Source: Hormiphora californensis
Taxonomy: Eukaryota; Ctenophora; Tentaculata; Cydippida; Pleurobrachiidae
Assembly (NCBI GenBank): GCA_020137815.1
Contig: CM035351.1
Span: 5,569,792 to 5,633,791, forward strand
Direction of reading: 5' to 3'
Length of the DNA: 64,000 nt
Position 1 is the stretch's first letter. Every line of letters starts with the position of its first letter. Under the pieces are notes generated by a model that worked only from the letters and a program-made list of their open reading frames with translations, was not told the DNA's origin and ran no database searches. Below are positions 18,838 through 29,559 of the stretch, in pieces. The position numbers and the translations under genes are program-made.

Positions 18838-21800
18838 ATTTCAGGGGCACTTCAAGATATCGACCAGGTATCAGTTCTGCGGAGTTTATGTAAAGAAACC
18901 ATAGCCGTTGATCGAGTCCGTGAAGTCCAGGATGCCGTGTGTAGGGCCATTCAGACGGCCTGCACGGGAGTTCCTGGTCCTGTTTTCCTAGAGTTACCCG
19001 TGGATGTGTTATACCCTTACAGCACAGGTAATTAGTTGATTAGTTAGTACATAATTAGGTATATCTAATGAAGGCTGGCCAGTTAGCAAATTTAAATTGG
19101 TCGTCGAATGTCGTCCATGCCCTAAATAGTATTTAGTAAATACCCATCCCCTCCCCTAGTAAAACAAATGAGCGGGGTTAAAGATAAACCTCGTGGAATC
19201 GTCCAGAAAGTTATTTCAGCTCGGGTGAATGCCCTTTTTGCTGGCGTCAAAGATGAGCATACTCAACCTCGCCCGGTAAATACACGCATGTTATCAGAAT
19301 CCCTGCATGTATTTGATTATAGATGTGTTTGAATGTATTTTACTAGTTCTGCCTCAATTCCTGAGGTTTTATTAGACCCTGTTTGGCGCCGCAGACCCCA
19401 CCTGAGCGTGAGAATCAAATCGGGGTCTCGAGTGTTACTAAGATATCGCCTCCTCAGGTAACTCTTGTGCCTGTAAATGCGGGAGCAGGACAGATGCAGG
19501 CAATATTTGCCAAAGCTAAACGACCTGTAGTGGTAGTGGGAACCCAAGCTCTCATACCACATGGACCCAAAACAGCTGAAAAGCTAGCCTATCAACTAAA
19601 CCAACTTGGAGCACCAGTTTATCTTGGTATGTGTCACCATGGCAACCCTGTACGTGGTATGTCTCACCATGGCAACCCTGTACGTGGTATGTGTCACCAT
19701 GGCAACCCTGTACGTGGTATGTGTCACCATGGCAACCCTGTACGTGGTATGTGTCACCATGGCAACCCTGTACATGGTATGTGTCACCATGGTAACCCTG
19801 TATGTGTCACCATGGTAACCCTTTTGTTCTATGATAACTGCACCCACTAGGCGGAATGAGTAGGGGACTACTGGGAGCTGATCACAGACTTCTCTTCCGA
19901 CAGACACGGCGAACAGCCCTCAGGGAAGCTGATGTCATTCTCCTGGCGGGCGCAATAACCGACTTTAGATTGGACTACGGGAGATCTCTTAACCCATCGG
20001 CACAGGTTAGAACTCTCAGCCCTCCAATCCCCCACCCCCGTTAGAGATGAGAGTATCATGGCCCCAATTCAGTCAAAATTATATACTTTCACAAGACCCC
20101 AGTGCCCCGAATTTCAGAAATCTAAAAAAATATTTTTCTAAGCCTTCAGCTAGGCTGCAAGATTCTATTCGCTAGGCTGCAAATTTTTCGACCTCGCGAC
20201 GTACATCAGCATCGTAGAAGTTGGGCTAATAGAGAAAAAAGTACCATTTTCGGGGCAAAATCATCGTGCAGCCCAGAATGGGAAAATTTCCTCAAAATTT
20301 TCTGCAGCCGGGCTGCAAGAATCTCGACACCGAAATACATATGTATTTCACACTCTAATGAGGGGGATGGATATGTGACACCATTCTGGGACGCCCTGTT
20401 AGAGCATTGACCTGACAGGGGACGCCTAATTAGCAAAATCATCGTGCAGCCCAGAATGGGAAAATTTCCTCGAAATTTTCTGCAGCCGGGCTGCAAGAAT
20501 CTCGACACCGAAATACATATGTATTTCATACTCTAATGAGGGGGATGGATATGTGACACCATTCTGGGACGCCTTATTAGCACTGTTAGCCAATACGGGA
20601 TATTAAACACATGTGATTCGGGGAAGCTTATATTTCATATTTATATTTTCTGCAGCCCGGGCTGCAATATCAATCGAGGTTATTTTTTTAGGCTGCAAAA
20701 AATCAGTCAGGCTGCAAATATTTGCTCAAAAAATTACACGGGTTTGCAATATCGGGGCACTGGGCACAAGACCATTCTTTGTTGAGTTTATGGTTATCTG
20801 ACCCTATATACAAATCGAAACTATTCAAGGGTGACTATTTTCTACATAACACTACTCATTCCCCAGTCCCCACAGATCATTGCTCTAAATTTGAATAACG
20901 AGCAACTGCTCATTCCCTGCAGATCATTGCTCTAAATCTGAGTAACGAGCAACTGCTCATCCCCCACAGATCATTGCTCTAAATCTGAATAACGAGCAAC
21001 TGCTCATCCCCCACAGATCATTGCTCTAAATCTGAGTAACGAGCAACTGCTCATACCCCACAGATCATTGCTCTAAATCTGAGTAACGAGCAACTACTCA
21101 TTCCCCACAGATCATTGCTCTAAATCTGAGTAACGAGCAACTGCTCATTCCCCACAGATCATTGCTCTAAATCTGAGTAACGAGCAACTGCTCATTCCCC
21201 ACAGATTATTGCTCTAAATCTGAGTAACGAGCAACTGCTCATCCCCCACAGATCATTGCTCTAAATCTGAATAACGAGCAACTGCTCATTCCCCACAGAT
21301 CATTGCTCTAAATCTGAGTAACGAGCAACTGCTCATTCCCCACAGATCATTGCTCTAAATCTGAGTAACGAGTAACTGCTCATTCCCCACAGATCATTGC
21401 TCTAAATCTGAGTAACGAGCAACTGCTCATTCCCCACAGATCATTGCTCTAAATCTGAGTAACGAGCAACTGCTCATTCCCCACAGATCATTGCTCTAAA
21501 TCTGAATAACGAGCAACTGCTCATTCCCCACAGATCATTGCTCTAAATCTGAGTAACGAGCAACTGCTCATTCCCCACAGATCATTGCTCTAAATCTGAG
21601 TAACGAGCAACTGCTCATTCCCCACAGATCATTGCTCTAAATCTGAGTAACGAGCAACTGCTCATTCCCCACAGATCATTGCTCTAAATCTGAATAACGA
21701 GCAACTGCTCATCCCCCACAGATCATTGCTCTAAATCTGAATAACGAGCAACTGCTCATCCCCCACAGATCATTGCTCTAAATCTGAGTAACGAGCAACT

Positions 21801-24800
21801 GCTCATTCCCCACAGATCATTGCTCTAAATCTGAGTAACGAGCAACTGCTCATTCCCCACAGATCATTGCTCTAAATCTGAGTAACGAGCAACTGCTCAT
21901 ATCCCACAGATCATTGCTCTAAATCTGAATAACGAGCAACTGCTCATTCCCCACAGATCATTGCTCTAAATCTGAGTAACGAGCAACTGCTCATTCCCCA
22001 CAGATCATTGCTCTAAATCTTAGTAACGAGCAACTGCTCATCCCCCACAGATCATTGCTCTAAATCTGAGTAACGAGCAACTGCTCATTCCCCACAGATC
22101 ATTGCTCTAAATCTGAGTCACGAGCAACTGCTCATTCCCCACAGATCATTGCTCTAAATCTGAGTAACGAGCAACTGCTCATTCCCCACAGATCATTGCT
22201 CTAAATCTGAGTAACGAGCAACTGCTCATTCCCCACAGATCATTGCTCTAAATCTGAGTAACGAGCAACTGCTCATCCCCCACAGATCATTGCTCTAAAT
22301 CTGAGTAACGAGCAACTGCTCCTTAACAACGGCACATTCTGGAGGCCCACCGTAGCGAGTGTCAGTGCCCCTACAGATATCCTAAAGATGCTACCCACCC
22401 CTGATGCCGCGGACTGGATTAGTTATCTGAGGGAGAAAGAGGATCACGAGGAGGCAAAGATCAGGTAACAACAGTTGATAGAGATCGGGTAAATGTTGAG
22501 CAAATACCAACAATACAGTTGATAGAGATCGGGTAAATATTGAGCAGATACCAACAATACAGTTGATAGAGATCGGGTAAATATTGAGCAGATACCAACA
22601 ATACAGTTGATAGAGATCGGGTAAATATTGAGCAGATACCAACAATACAGTTGATAGAGATCGGGTAAATATTGAGCAGGTAACAACAATACAGTTGATA
22701 GAGATCGGGTAAATATTGAGCAGGTAACAACAATACAGTTGATAGAGATCGGGTAAATATTGAGCAAATACCAACAATACAGTTGATAGAGATCGGGTAA
22801 ATGTTGAGCAGATCTACCAACAATACAGTTGTTAGAGATCGGGTAAATATTGAGCAGATACCAACAATACAGTTGATAGAGATCGGGTAAATATTGAGCA
22901 GATCTACCAACAATACAGTTGATAGAGATCGGGTAAATATTGAGCAGATCTACCAACAATACAGTTGTTAGAGATCGGGTAAATATTGAGCAGATACCAA
23001 CAATACAGTTGATAGAGATCGGGTCTACTTCAAGTTCATGGGGCAAGAAGGAGTGTTTTGGATAGCTGAACTTGGGCAACAAAGATGAATACATGGTTTT
23101 TTTGTTGCTGCAAAAATTTATCAAAAAGTTTAAATCATGGGTGTACCATGATACATCAAACACACATATTACAAGAATTATTGCTGAAAATCACATCCAA
23201 GCCTACAGATTCTCTCTCAAACATTTACTCAAAAAGGGCCATCGCCCCATATCTCCTTCTCCATTCACTCTGTAGCTCTCTCTCTCTCTCTCATATCGTT
23301 CCCACTGCAGTTATTAGACCTGATCCACTTCCTCAGCGGATTTGAAGAGGATGTAAGGGGCGTTACCGGTATCTCTCTTTACCATCTCATCAGCACCTAT
23401 AACAAAAAAGGGGTGGGGTGTTTGAATTGGTAGTAAATTACTAACGTGATTGGAGAAAATATAAAATCATTTACATATAAATAGAATGATCCCCAAACGT
23501 ACCTGCTTCACTGTCAAATAGAATGTACGGTTGTTGCTGGCTCTTTCCCGATGCAGGGGCACCATCAGTTAGTGATCCGACTAGGACCACTGCCAGGCAT
23601 GCTGCTATAACAACGATTCTGCTCTGCATGGTGCGCTTTGGTGTGTGTTGGGTGTTGTGGTATAGCTTTGCCTGTGGTAGAACTGAGATCTACCCCCGAA
23701 AATCGCTCCTTTTTATATAGCGCCCCCTGAGGGAGAGAGTAAGATAGGGGATGAGGGAGAGAGAGTGAGATCTTTGGCGATTACGAAAAAAACGTAAAAA
23801 CGCGATACTAGCTGCACATTTTAAATGGTTTCATTTGTTTGGTGTTTTTCACTAACTAAACACTTTCTTTGTTTCAAGCTAAGTGGTTTTAACCCCCTCT
23901 CAGCTCACAAGGGGATGCTGGGGAGATAAAGGACGGAGTTAACCCTGTGACCCTTTTCAAAGTACTCGACTCCATTCTCACATCTCAATCCCTTCTAATA
24001 GGTGAGTTTGTTTTCCACCAATACTACTTGTTGAGTCCATCCCTTACTCAACAAAGTGGCATCAGGAGATGATATATTTTCACTTTGAGTATGATAAGGA
24101 ATTGTGATCAATTTATCCCTACAATTCCGCCAGGTTAACAAGGTCTTTTATGGCATGAATCACAACCAAAAACATGGTGTAAAGATCACTCCTCATTATA
24201 ACATCGCACCCATAAACATGGTGTAAACCATGTACTGTAAACCATGTGTAACTGTGTCCCATTCTGCAGGTGATGGAGGTGTAAACCCTCCACATGTGTA
24301 ACTGTGTCCCATTCTGCAGGTGATGGAGGTGTAAACCCTCCACGTGTGTAACTGCACGTCCCATTCTGCAGGTGATGGAGGTGACTTTGTAGGAACTGCT
24401 GCCAGGATACTGCGACCTAGATCACCCCTCTCGTGGTTAGACCCCGGGGCATTCGGTACACTGGGAGTCGGTGGCGGGTTCGCATTAGGTAAGCAGCAGG
24501 AGCCGACCGACACAAGTAAACAACCAATCAGAACTCGTCATTTAGGTCACGTGACTGGTTATCAGCCAATCAGGGACCAGTATTTCCTAATTTGGTCGGT
24601 TCCTAGTAAGCAGGGAACAATGTAATACAAGCATGTTGTTATAGCGACTGAAGAAAGAAGATGTTGTCATTACCTCCAATACATTCTGAGCGGCCCGGAG
24701 CCGCAGCGGCTAATTTCTTCAAGAATTTCTAATAGTATATTTCCCCCACCTAGGTGCGAAGAGCGCCAAGCCGTCAGCGGATGTGTGGGTACTGTGGGGT

Positions 24801-25489
24801 GATGGAAGTTGTGCATATAGTATCGCAGAAGTTGAGTCAGCAACCCGTCTCGGTCTTCCATTCATTGCAATTGTCGGTTAGTCAAAACTTTGAATTAATA
24901 ATAATATTTCTTTCAATTGGGGGCTGATTAATGTTAAAATTAATGTTAAATTAAATTAGTTAATTAACTATCCTCCATGACGTCCCCCCATCTGATCCCT
25001 TATCTTATCTCCGTGGTTTGCTGAGCCCCTACTTGTTGTTGTCCCCCCTTGCTGTGTAACACAAAACATTTATCTGCAGGTAACGACGGTTCATGGAAGC
25101 AGATTGAGCGGGATCAGGTGAAGATGTTGGGAAGTGATGTGGCATGTAGACTGGATCGTTCCACTGAGTACCACAAAGTTGGTTCTGCGTACGGGGCAAT
25201 TGGGCTCAATATTGGACCGGATGCTACCGAGGAGGACATGAAGGAGGTCCTTATTACCGCCCAGGTTAGATTAATACCGCCACCATTATACCCTTCATCG
25301 TTTTGGGATTTCAACTTTCTAAAAGGGGGCTGGTACCAACAGGAAAGATCTATAAATTTTTGGGGCTTTATTCCACAGATTTTCTGACACATTTGTTTGT
25401 TTCAGGAAGAATACGGAAAAGGAAGAACGGTCGTCGTCAATGTGGTATTAGGTCGCAGTAAATTTAGGGATGGATCAATATCCGTGTGA
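18213..25489 (+). CDS. ILVBL: ILVBL, TPP-dependent 2-hydroxyacyl-CoA lyase (acetolactate synthase-like)
   Basis: Twelve in-phase exons: 18213-18377, 18501-18765, 18845-19027, 19160-19275, 19395-19626, 19851-20005, 22286-22464, 23904-24001, 24372-24488, 24754-24876, 25080-25264 and 25406-25489. The N-terminal TPP (PYR) domain has [10 protein letters not shown], the catalytic-Glu segment [22 protein letters not shown] and [13 protein letters not shown]. The middle domain has [13 protein letters not shown] and [14 protein letters not shown]. The C-terminal PP domain has [24 protein letters not shown] and the Mg-TPP motif GDGSCAYS...IVGND. It ends [15 protein letters not shown], as in human ILVBL. 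The family cleaves 2-hydroxy fatty acyl-CoA in alpha-oxidation at the ER. The N-terminus ([11 protein letters not shown]) is short and I see no strong membrane anchor. Four of its splice junctions sit in tandem repeats; a MITE abuts the exon 9 donor; and an antisense peptide gene lies in intron 7. Confidence 0.95.
18777..18844 (+). repeat. (CT)n tract forming the ILVBL intron 2 polypyrimidine tract
   Basis: CT repeats run from just after the exon 2 donor to TTTATTTCAG, the acceptor of exon 3, so the 79-bp intron is almost entirely microsatellite. Confidence 0.92.
19627..19820 (+). repeat. 30-bp minisatellite starting at the ILVBL exon 5 donor
   Basis: About six copies of GTATGTGTCACCATGGCAAC + CCTGTACGTG, starting at the first intron base after CTTG. 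The donor hexamer GTATGT is repeated every 30 bp. Confidence 0.92.
20006..20875 (+). other. ILVBL intron 6, 5' part, with a 178-bp tandem duplication
   Basis: No exon seen. A block starting AAAATCATCGTGCAGCCCAG at 20257 is repeated at 20435 (178 bp apart, nearly identical). The surroundings repeat the motif GCAGCC(C)GGGCTGCAA in both orientations, so the segment is rich in short fold-backs. Confidence 0.75.
20876..22300 (+). repeat. 47-bp minisatellite: 31 copies of the ILVBL exon 7 acceptor
   Basis: The unit is ATCATTGCTCTAAATCTGAG + TAACGAGCAACTGCTCATTC + CCCACAG. Copy starts run from 20876 to 22286, exactly 30 periods of 47 bp. Each unit contains pyrimidine-rich CATTCCCCACAG followed by the first 39 bases of exon 7. 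Only the last copy continues into the true exon (CTGCTCCTTAACAACGG). Use of any earlier acceptor shifts frame and meets TAA in the next copy. Confidence 0.96.
22465..23025 (+). repeat. 44/48-bp minisatellite starting at the ILVBL exon 7 donor
   Basis: About 12 copies of ATACCAACAATACAGTTGAT + AGAGATCGGGTAAATATTGA + GCAG. It begins at the donor AGATCAG/GTAACAAC; several units also read GAGCAG/GTAACAAC and so copy the donor context. Some units carry a 4-bp ATCT insertion. Confidence 0.92.
23314..23629 (-). CDS. Small secreted peptide-precursor-like protein nested in ILVBL intron 7
   Basis: Minus strand, two exons (23503-23629 and 23314-23396) joined in phase (GCAG + GTGCT) to give 69 residues. 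It starts [20 protein letters not shown], a signal peptide. The mature part contains the same core twice: [12 protein letters not shown] and, after a dibasic [17 protein letters not shown]. Duplicated PYILF cores separated by a KR site after a signal peptide is the plan of a small prohormone. A TATA box (CTATATAAAAAGG on the minus strand, 23709-23721) lies about 85 bp before the ATG. I recognise no family. Function as a neuropeptide or hormone is inference; an antimicrobial or other secreted peptide is equally possible. Both splice sites are canonical (GTACGT and TTTGTTATAG). Confidence 0.68.
23709..23721 (-). promoter_or_regulatory. TATA box of the nested peptide gene
   Basis: The minus strand reads GCGCTATATAAAAAGGAGCG. 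It lies about 80-90 bp upstream of the minus-strand ATG at 23629, a normal distance for a 5'UTR of about 50-60 bp. No other TATA-like sequence lies between them. Confidence 0.6.
24250..24385 (+). repeat. 50-bp tandem duplication of the ILVBL exon 9 acceptor
   Basis: CCCATTCTGCAG/GTGATGGAGGTG occurs three times, with AG ending near 24270, 24320 and at 24371. The first two copies then read TAAACCC and stop; only the third continues with ACTTTGTAGG, the real exon. Confidence 0.88.
24489..24613. mobile_element. hAT-like MITE, copy 2, at the ILVBL exon 9 donor
   Basis: The element is 24497-24605 (CAGGAGCCGACCGAC to TTGGTCGGTTCCTA), flanked by perfect 8-bp duplications GTAAGCAG at 24489-24496 and 24606-24613. 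The left duplication is the intron's first eight bases, so the 5' splice site itself was the insertion target and is now present twice. The interior has CCAATCAG twice and GTCACGTGAC. Confidence 0.9.
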
Positions 25490-26141
25490 TAATGACATTG
25501 ACTTTGAGATTGTCTTATTTTTGTTACTTTATAGTTTTAGATTACCCTGATCGTTCAGGAGGATTTCTTGATGAAGATGTTCTTCACATTCAGTTTATAA
25601 TCATTGATTAAATCAATCGTGTCGGTGAATGATTCACTTTCAGTTCACAATCACACTTCACGCGTTTATTGAAATAACTGAAATGATTATTGGTGTTAAC
25701 TTATTAAGATTTTTCAAACGAATTCTTATTATTTTGTTGAAATGAAGCACATCCTGAATAAATTATTTCTTCATCAAGAAATTCTTGGCGGTCTCATTTT
25801 GCACGCGCAAATAGTACGCCGCGCTATTTGAGTACAATTAGCGCGCGCGCGATCTAATCTCCCAATTTAAAATTTTGGAACCGACCAAACAACTTTTTCA
25901 CTTTTCACTTTTGCGTTCAGTCTTGCCGACCTCTGGACTCCTTGCTAGTTGCCATGCGTATAATTATCAGCAGTACAGAAAGAAATCTTGATTTCTTGAA
26001 ATTCATATTGTTGCTTTTGCAGTTTGATAAGTTGTCAACCCATTTTAAGATTTGCTAAGACACTGAAATCTGAATTGAACATTCCTCCCTCCTTTCCCAG
26101 ACCATGGAGACTAGATACCAAAATGATAAACAAAGATTGTA
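25490..26141. other. Intergenic region between ILVBL and the receptor-like gene
   Basis: 650 bp holding the ILVBL 3'UTR (AT-rich), a GCGCGCGCGC run near 25850 and the presumed promoter/5'UTR of the next gene. No ORF, RNA gene or repeat is recognised. Confidence 0.6.
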
Positions 26142-28320
26142 ATGCGAAAGCTCCTCCTTTTAATTAGTGTTGTTCTCCATACCTCATGTAAGTATTTCGA
26201 CACTGTTATGGTTGAATTATCTTGCTAAATTGCGGCCTACTTTCAGGCGCAACTAAGTGTATCGATCACGATCTTGATGAGCCTGAAAAGGTTGTTAACT
26301 GCAAGAACAGTAACGATGCCTGTAGTGTGGTGTGGATGGGATCCAGTGCTCGAGATGCAAAGATAACACAGCGGGCGTGTTGGACCGAGTCAGAAACATC
26401 CGACCCAAAATGTCACGTTGGGGCATGCATCCCTGAGAAACTTGAGGTGCGTGTTATACTTGATTTCCCCACTTAATTTTGCGCTCTTTTGTCTTTCAAA
26501 CTAAATCGTATTTTGTTTGCAGACGACCCACAAGTCCACAACCGTCGGCTACTTCTGCTGTTGTAGGGGCGACCTTTGCAACAAAAACCCCGAGGCGATC
26601 AAACAACTAACCACCACCGATGCTCCTAAATGTAAGCACCTCTCCTACTTAGTTCCTGTTTATGTTTGATATTGTTGCTGCAAGACCTAACATGTTATAT
26701 TTTAGCAGACCCTCGAGTACAGCCAAGAGATAGCTCGCCCCTAATGGAGATTTCTAGTGCCATCCTCCTCTCTGTGGGTCTCGTTGTAACCAGTCTCCTC
26801 GTTGTGGCGGTATTCCTTGTCCTTGTCAGGCGCCGTCGCCAGCGTCACCTCTATCGGGATGTGAGTTGTTTTTAAAGAGTCCCACCACTCCTACTCATCA
26901 ACCCGTTTACCATCGTTTCCCACGCTTATACCTCCTCTTTTTTGCAGCTGGAGGCGACGTCTCGGAGCAGCAAGAAACCCAAATTTGATCTAACGAAACA
27001 GCTGTGTGAGACACACGGCAGGTTTCCTAGTCAGTATTGGATGGGTAACCGCCGCTCTACCACGAGTAACAGCAGTAGCAGTGGAGCGCTGATAGATGAT
27101 GTACAACTAACTGTCCAGACAGTGGACCAAGCCAGTGCGGTACGGTGGGCCAGAGAGGTGGCCCTTCTGGGCTCGGAGATCTCTCTCACGAGCATGTTAT
27201 TAGTGTGTTATGGTGGGGGAAGAAGCATCGGAAAAGTTGGATAGTGTATAACGATGTCTATGTGGGCACACTGACCCATGTGCTAAGGAGTTGTTCACTC
27301 TCACTTCTCCATTTATATACAAAAGGGGGGGGTAAAGGTGAAAATTGGGGAAGAAAAGGGGGGGGGTTTAAGAAAAGGAGAAGGAGGATAGGGGGAAGGA
27401 AAAAGGGGGGAAGAGAAAGAAAAGGAGAAAAAGGAGAAAAGGAGAAAGGAGGGGAGAGGGAGGGAGAGGAGGAGGGGAAGAAGAGAGAGAAAGAGAGTTT
27501 TCCCCGGTCTCCCTCTCTCTCTCCCTTTTCCTCCTCTCGGTGGCCTCTCCTTTTAACCCCAATACAAAAAAAAATAGAATAGCGGGGCGGACCTTTTTTG
27601 GTTGCTAACTTCCCCGCCGGGGATGCTTTGGGGGGTTTACCGGGGGAAAAACCACAATTTTTTTGAAAAAAGGTTTGGGGCCCCCACTCCAGATATACAT
27701 CTTTTTATCAGAAAATTTCATACAAGAAAAAAAAAGAGAGAAAAGAAAACAAAAAATTGGGGTTTTTTGGGTTTTCCCTTAAAGCCGATTGTTTGGGCCC
27801 CCCCTTTTTCTTTTTTCCTTCTCTCTTTTTTATCCCTCCCCCCTCTCTCTCTTCTCTTCCTTTCTCTCTTCCCTTTTTCTCCCTCTCTCTCTTCTCTTTT
27901 CCCTTTCCCTGTCTAAAGTAATTGCCCGTCGGGTTTTTAAACATTCGCATCATATCTCACATCATATCTCACATCATATCTCGCAGTCTGTCAAAACAAC
28001 CGGTAATTAATCTGGCTCACCGCAATTTCACCCCATTAAGCCTAATTGCCCATCTTGCTAACCCATCCCATTTTAAAAACAGTCTCCTAATTCAACCCAT
28101 TTTAAAAATCGTCTCCCAACCCAAATCACTCCAAATATATCCGAGTCTCCTCCCTAACCCCATGATCTCCTCTCTCCAGGATCTCAGAAGGATTTGCTGG
28201 CTACTCCAGTCTGGCTGGAAAGCGGAACCTTCTCAGCGCCTCACAGCACACTGTATTCACAGGCTGATGGGCAACTCAGCAGCCCTGGATGCCATTGCCA
28301 GCTACCAAACCGAGCCTTAG
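26142..28320 (+). CDS. TGF-beta/activin type II receptor-like protein, kinase part damaged or misassembled
   Basis: Exons 26142-26187, 26247-26446, 26523-26631, 26706-26860, 26948 to about 27300, and a last exon 28180-28320. The first exon encodes signal peptide MRKLLLLISVVLHTS. The ectodomain is Cys-rich and ends GYFCCCRGDLCN, the CCC-x(4)-CN signature of type II receptors. A membrane helix (ILLSVGLVVTSLLVVAVFLV) and a stop-transfer RRRRQR follow. Exon 5 starts a kinase-like N-lobe (HGRFPSQYWMG; QLTVQTVD where VAVK is expected, so the ATP-binding Lys is Gln). Its homology then shifts frame near 27170-27180 to LSHEHVISVLWWGKK and WIVYNDVYVGTLTHVL. The sequence then enters a homopolymer-stretched region. 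The last exon has ICWLLQSGW and EPSQRLTAHCI, the end of a kinase domain. About 200 kinase residues are missing. Either the assembly is faulty here or this is a decaying pseudokinase gene. Confidence 0.75.
27300..27925. other. Homopolymer-stretched sequence, probable assembly artefact
   Basis: Nearly every base is in a run (GGGGGGG, CCCCCTTTTTC, TTTTTTGAAAAAAGG), unlike the flanks. It lies where the receptor kinase exons should be. The reading frames here (poly K/E/G and S/F/P) are not genes. Confidence 0.75.
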
Positions 28321-28367
28321 ATATCATGGACAGAATAGATAGTGTGTGAGAGAGTGAGAGAGAGTGT

Positions 28368-28371
<4 letters not shown>

Positions 28372-28412
<41 letters not shown>
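28372..28412. repeat. (GA)n microsatellite
   Basis: A short GA run after the receptor-like gene, within a GA-rich 3' region. No gene is seen from 28413 to the tRNA at 28696. Confidence 0.9.
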
Positions 28413-28415
<3 letters not shown>

Positions 28416-28695
28416 CATAAGTTAGTGTGTTTTTACTCCCCCAGCCTCATATTGTATCGGGTCAATTTTATGTAATATTCACCTCACTGTATTTGTGTCT
28501 TAGAGAGTGCGAGAAAGAGAGATATGGAAATTAATAGAGAGAGAGAGAAGAATATTTAACCTTTTATACACAGCAAATTTGACAGGCTTTTGGTATTTAT
28601 ATGTGGGACATAACGAGTTGATACCAATCCCTCTTGTTTGATTTTGCCAAACTACACTCCACGAATAGTAACCACTGAATCGACAACTGTTCGTC

Positions 28696-28768
28696 GGCCT
28701 CGTGGCCTAATGGCTAAGGCGTCTGACTTCGAATCAGAAGATTGGGGGTTCGAGTCCCTTCGGGGTCG
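28696..28768 (+). tRNA. tRNA-Arg (anticodon UCG)
   Basis: 73 nt. Acceptor arms GGCCTCG and CGGGGTC pair (with G-U pairs) and G is the discriminator. The D-arm is GGCCTAATGGCTAAGGC (A box). The anticodon stem-loop CTGACTTCGAATCAG has loop CTTCGAA, anticodon TCG. The T-arm GGGGGTTCGAGTCCCTT carries the B box GTTCGAGTCC. No intron. It closely resembles vertebrate tRNA-Arg-UCG. Confidence 0.96.
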
Positions 28769-29559
28769 CTGACATTTTGCATTTCTTCTTCCAGGATTTC
28801 CAAACTTTGGTTTTGGAATTTGAAACATTACATCATAACCTTATCGGTGCGGCCAGATGGTGAAAGATTTGATTATTTCTTACGCACTAATCAAAGACAA
28901 ATGTGAACTTAGAACTGAGATGATTCAGTAGCTCTACTTTTTCCAAATTCTCTGAGACACTAAGTCTTCTCTCCTGAAACCCTTCTTATTTAACCTACCA
29001 AATGCATTTTCGCTGATCGGGTTTCATTTTCAACCCATACCCAGTCAATTGACTTTCCAACAAAATTCAGTCGAAGTGTTTTGCCTCGGTGCACAGTTCA
29101 AATCCCGTTACTCGCAGGAGCGCGCGGTCAACATGGTGTAGGGTTGACCGCGCGCGGCCTGTCATCGCGCCACTGTGCCGGGTGTCTGGTAGGCCCTGAG
29201 AGACATCCCACCGCCTCCCTCTCTCAGTGTGTGACCTCATTAGCAATACTGGAATTACGTAATAATCGCTTATAGCATGCTCTCTGTCATGTGGGAGGTC
29301 CTCCCAGGCGCGGGAGTGATAAGTGGCAATCAGGGATTCAACCAATTAGGGAAATACAGGAGATCGACTCTCTTCTTTACCAGGGCGTGAAATGACAAAG
29401 CAACAAGCACCAATTATAGAGATGTGAGAATTCCAATCTTCGGAGAGAATTGTATACAACAATATATAATATCACATGCTCTCACACGCTCTCACACGCA
29501 CTGGAAAAATGACAAAAACACTCACTGACTTCATAATTGATAATTAATTACTATCGCTA
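28769..29559. other. Intergenic region between the tRNA and the PACT-domain gene
   Basis: No ORF with support. There is one strong hairpin at about 29121-29156 (GCGCGCGGTCAAC ... GTTGACCGCGCGC). The rest is unremarkable. Confidence 0.6.

Noticed and set aside
20876-22300. CRISPR-like array (47-bp units)
   Set aside because: Units are directly contiguous with no unique spacers, and the unit contains the ILVBL acceptor; the genome is eukaryotic.
22391-23163. Minus-strand ORFs repeating [18 protein letters not shown]
   Set aside because: Translation of the 44-bp minisatellite in ILVBL intron 7; no signal, no splice sites.
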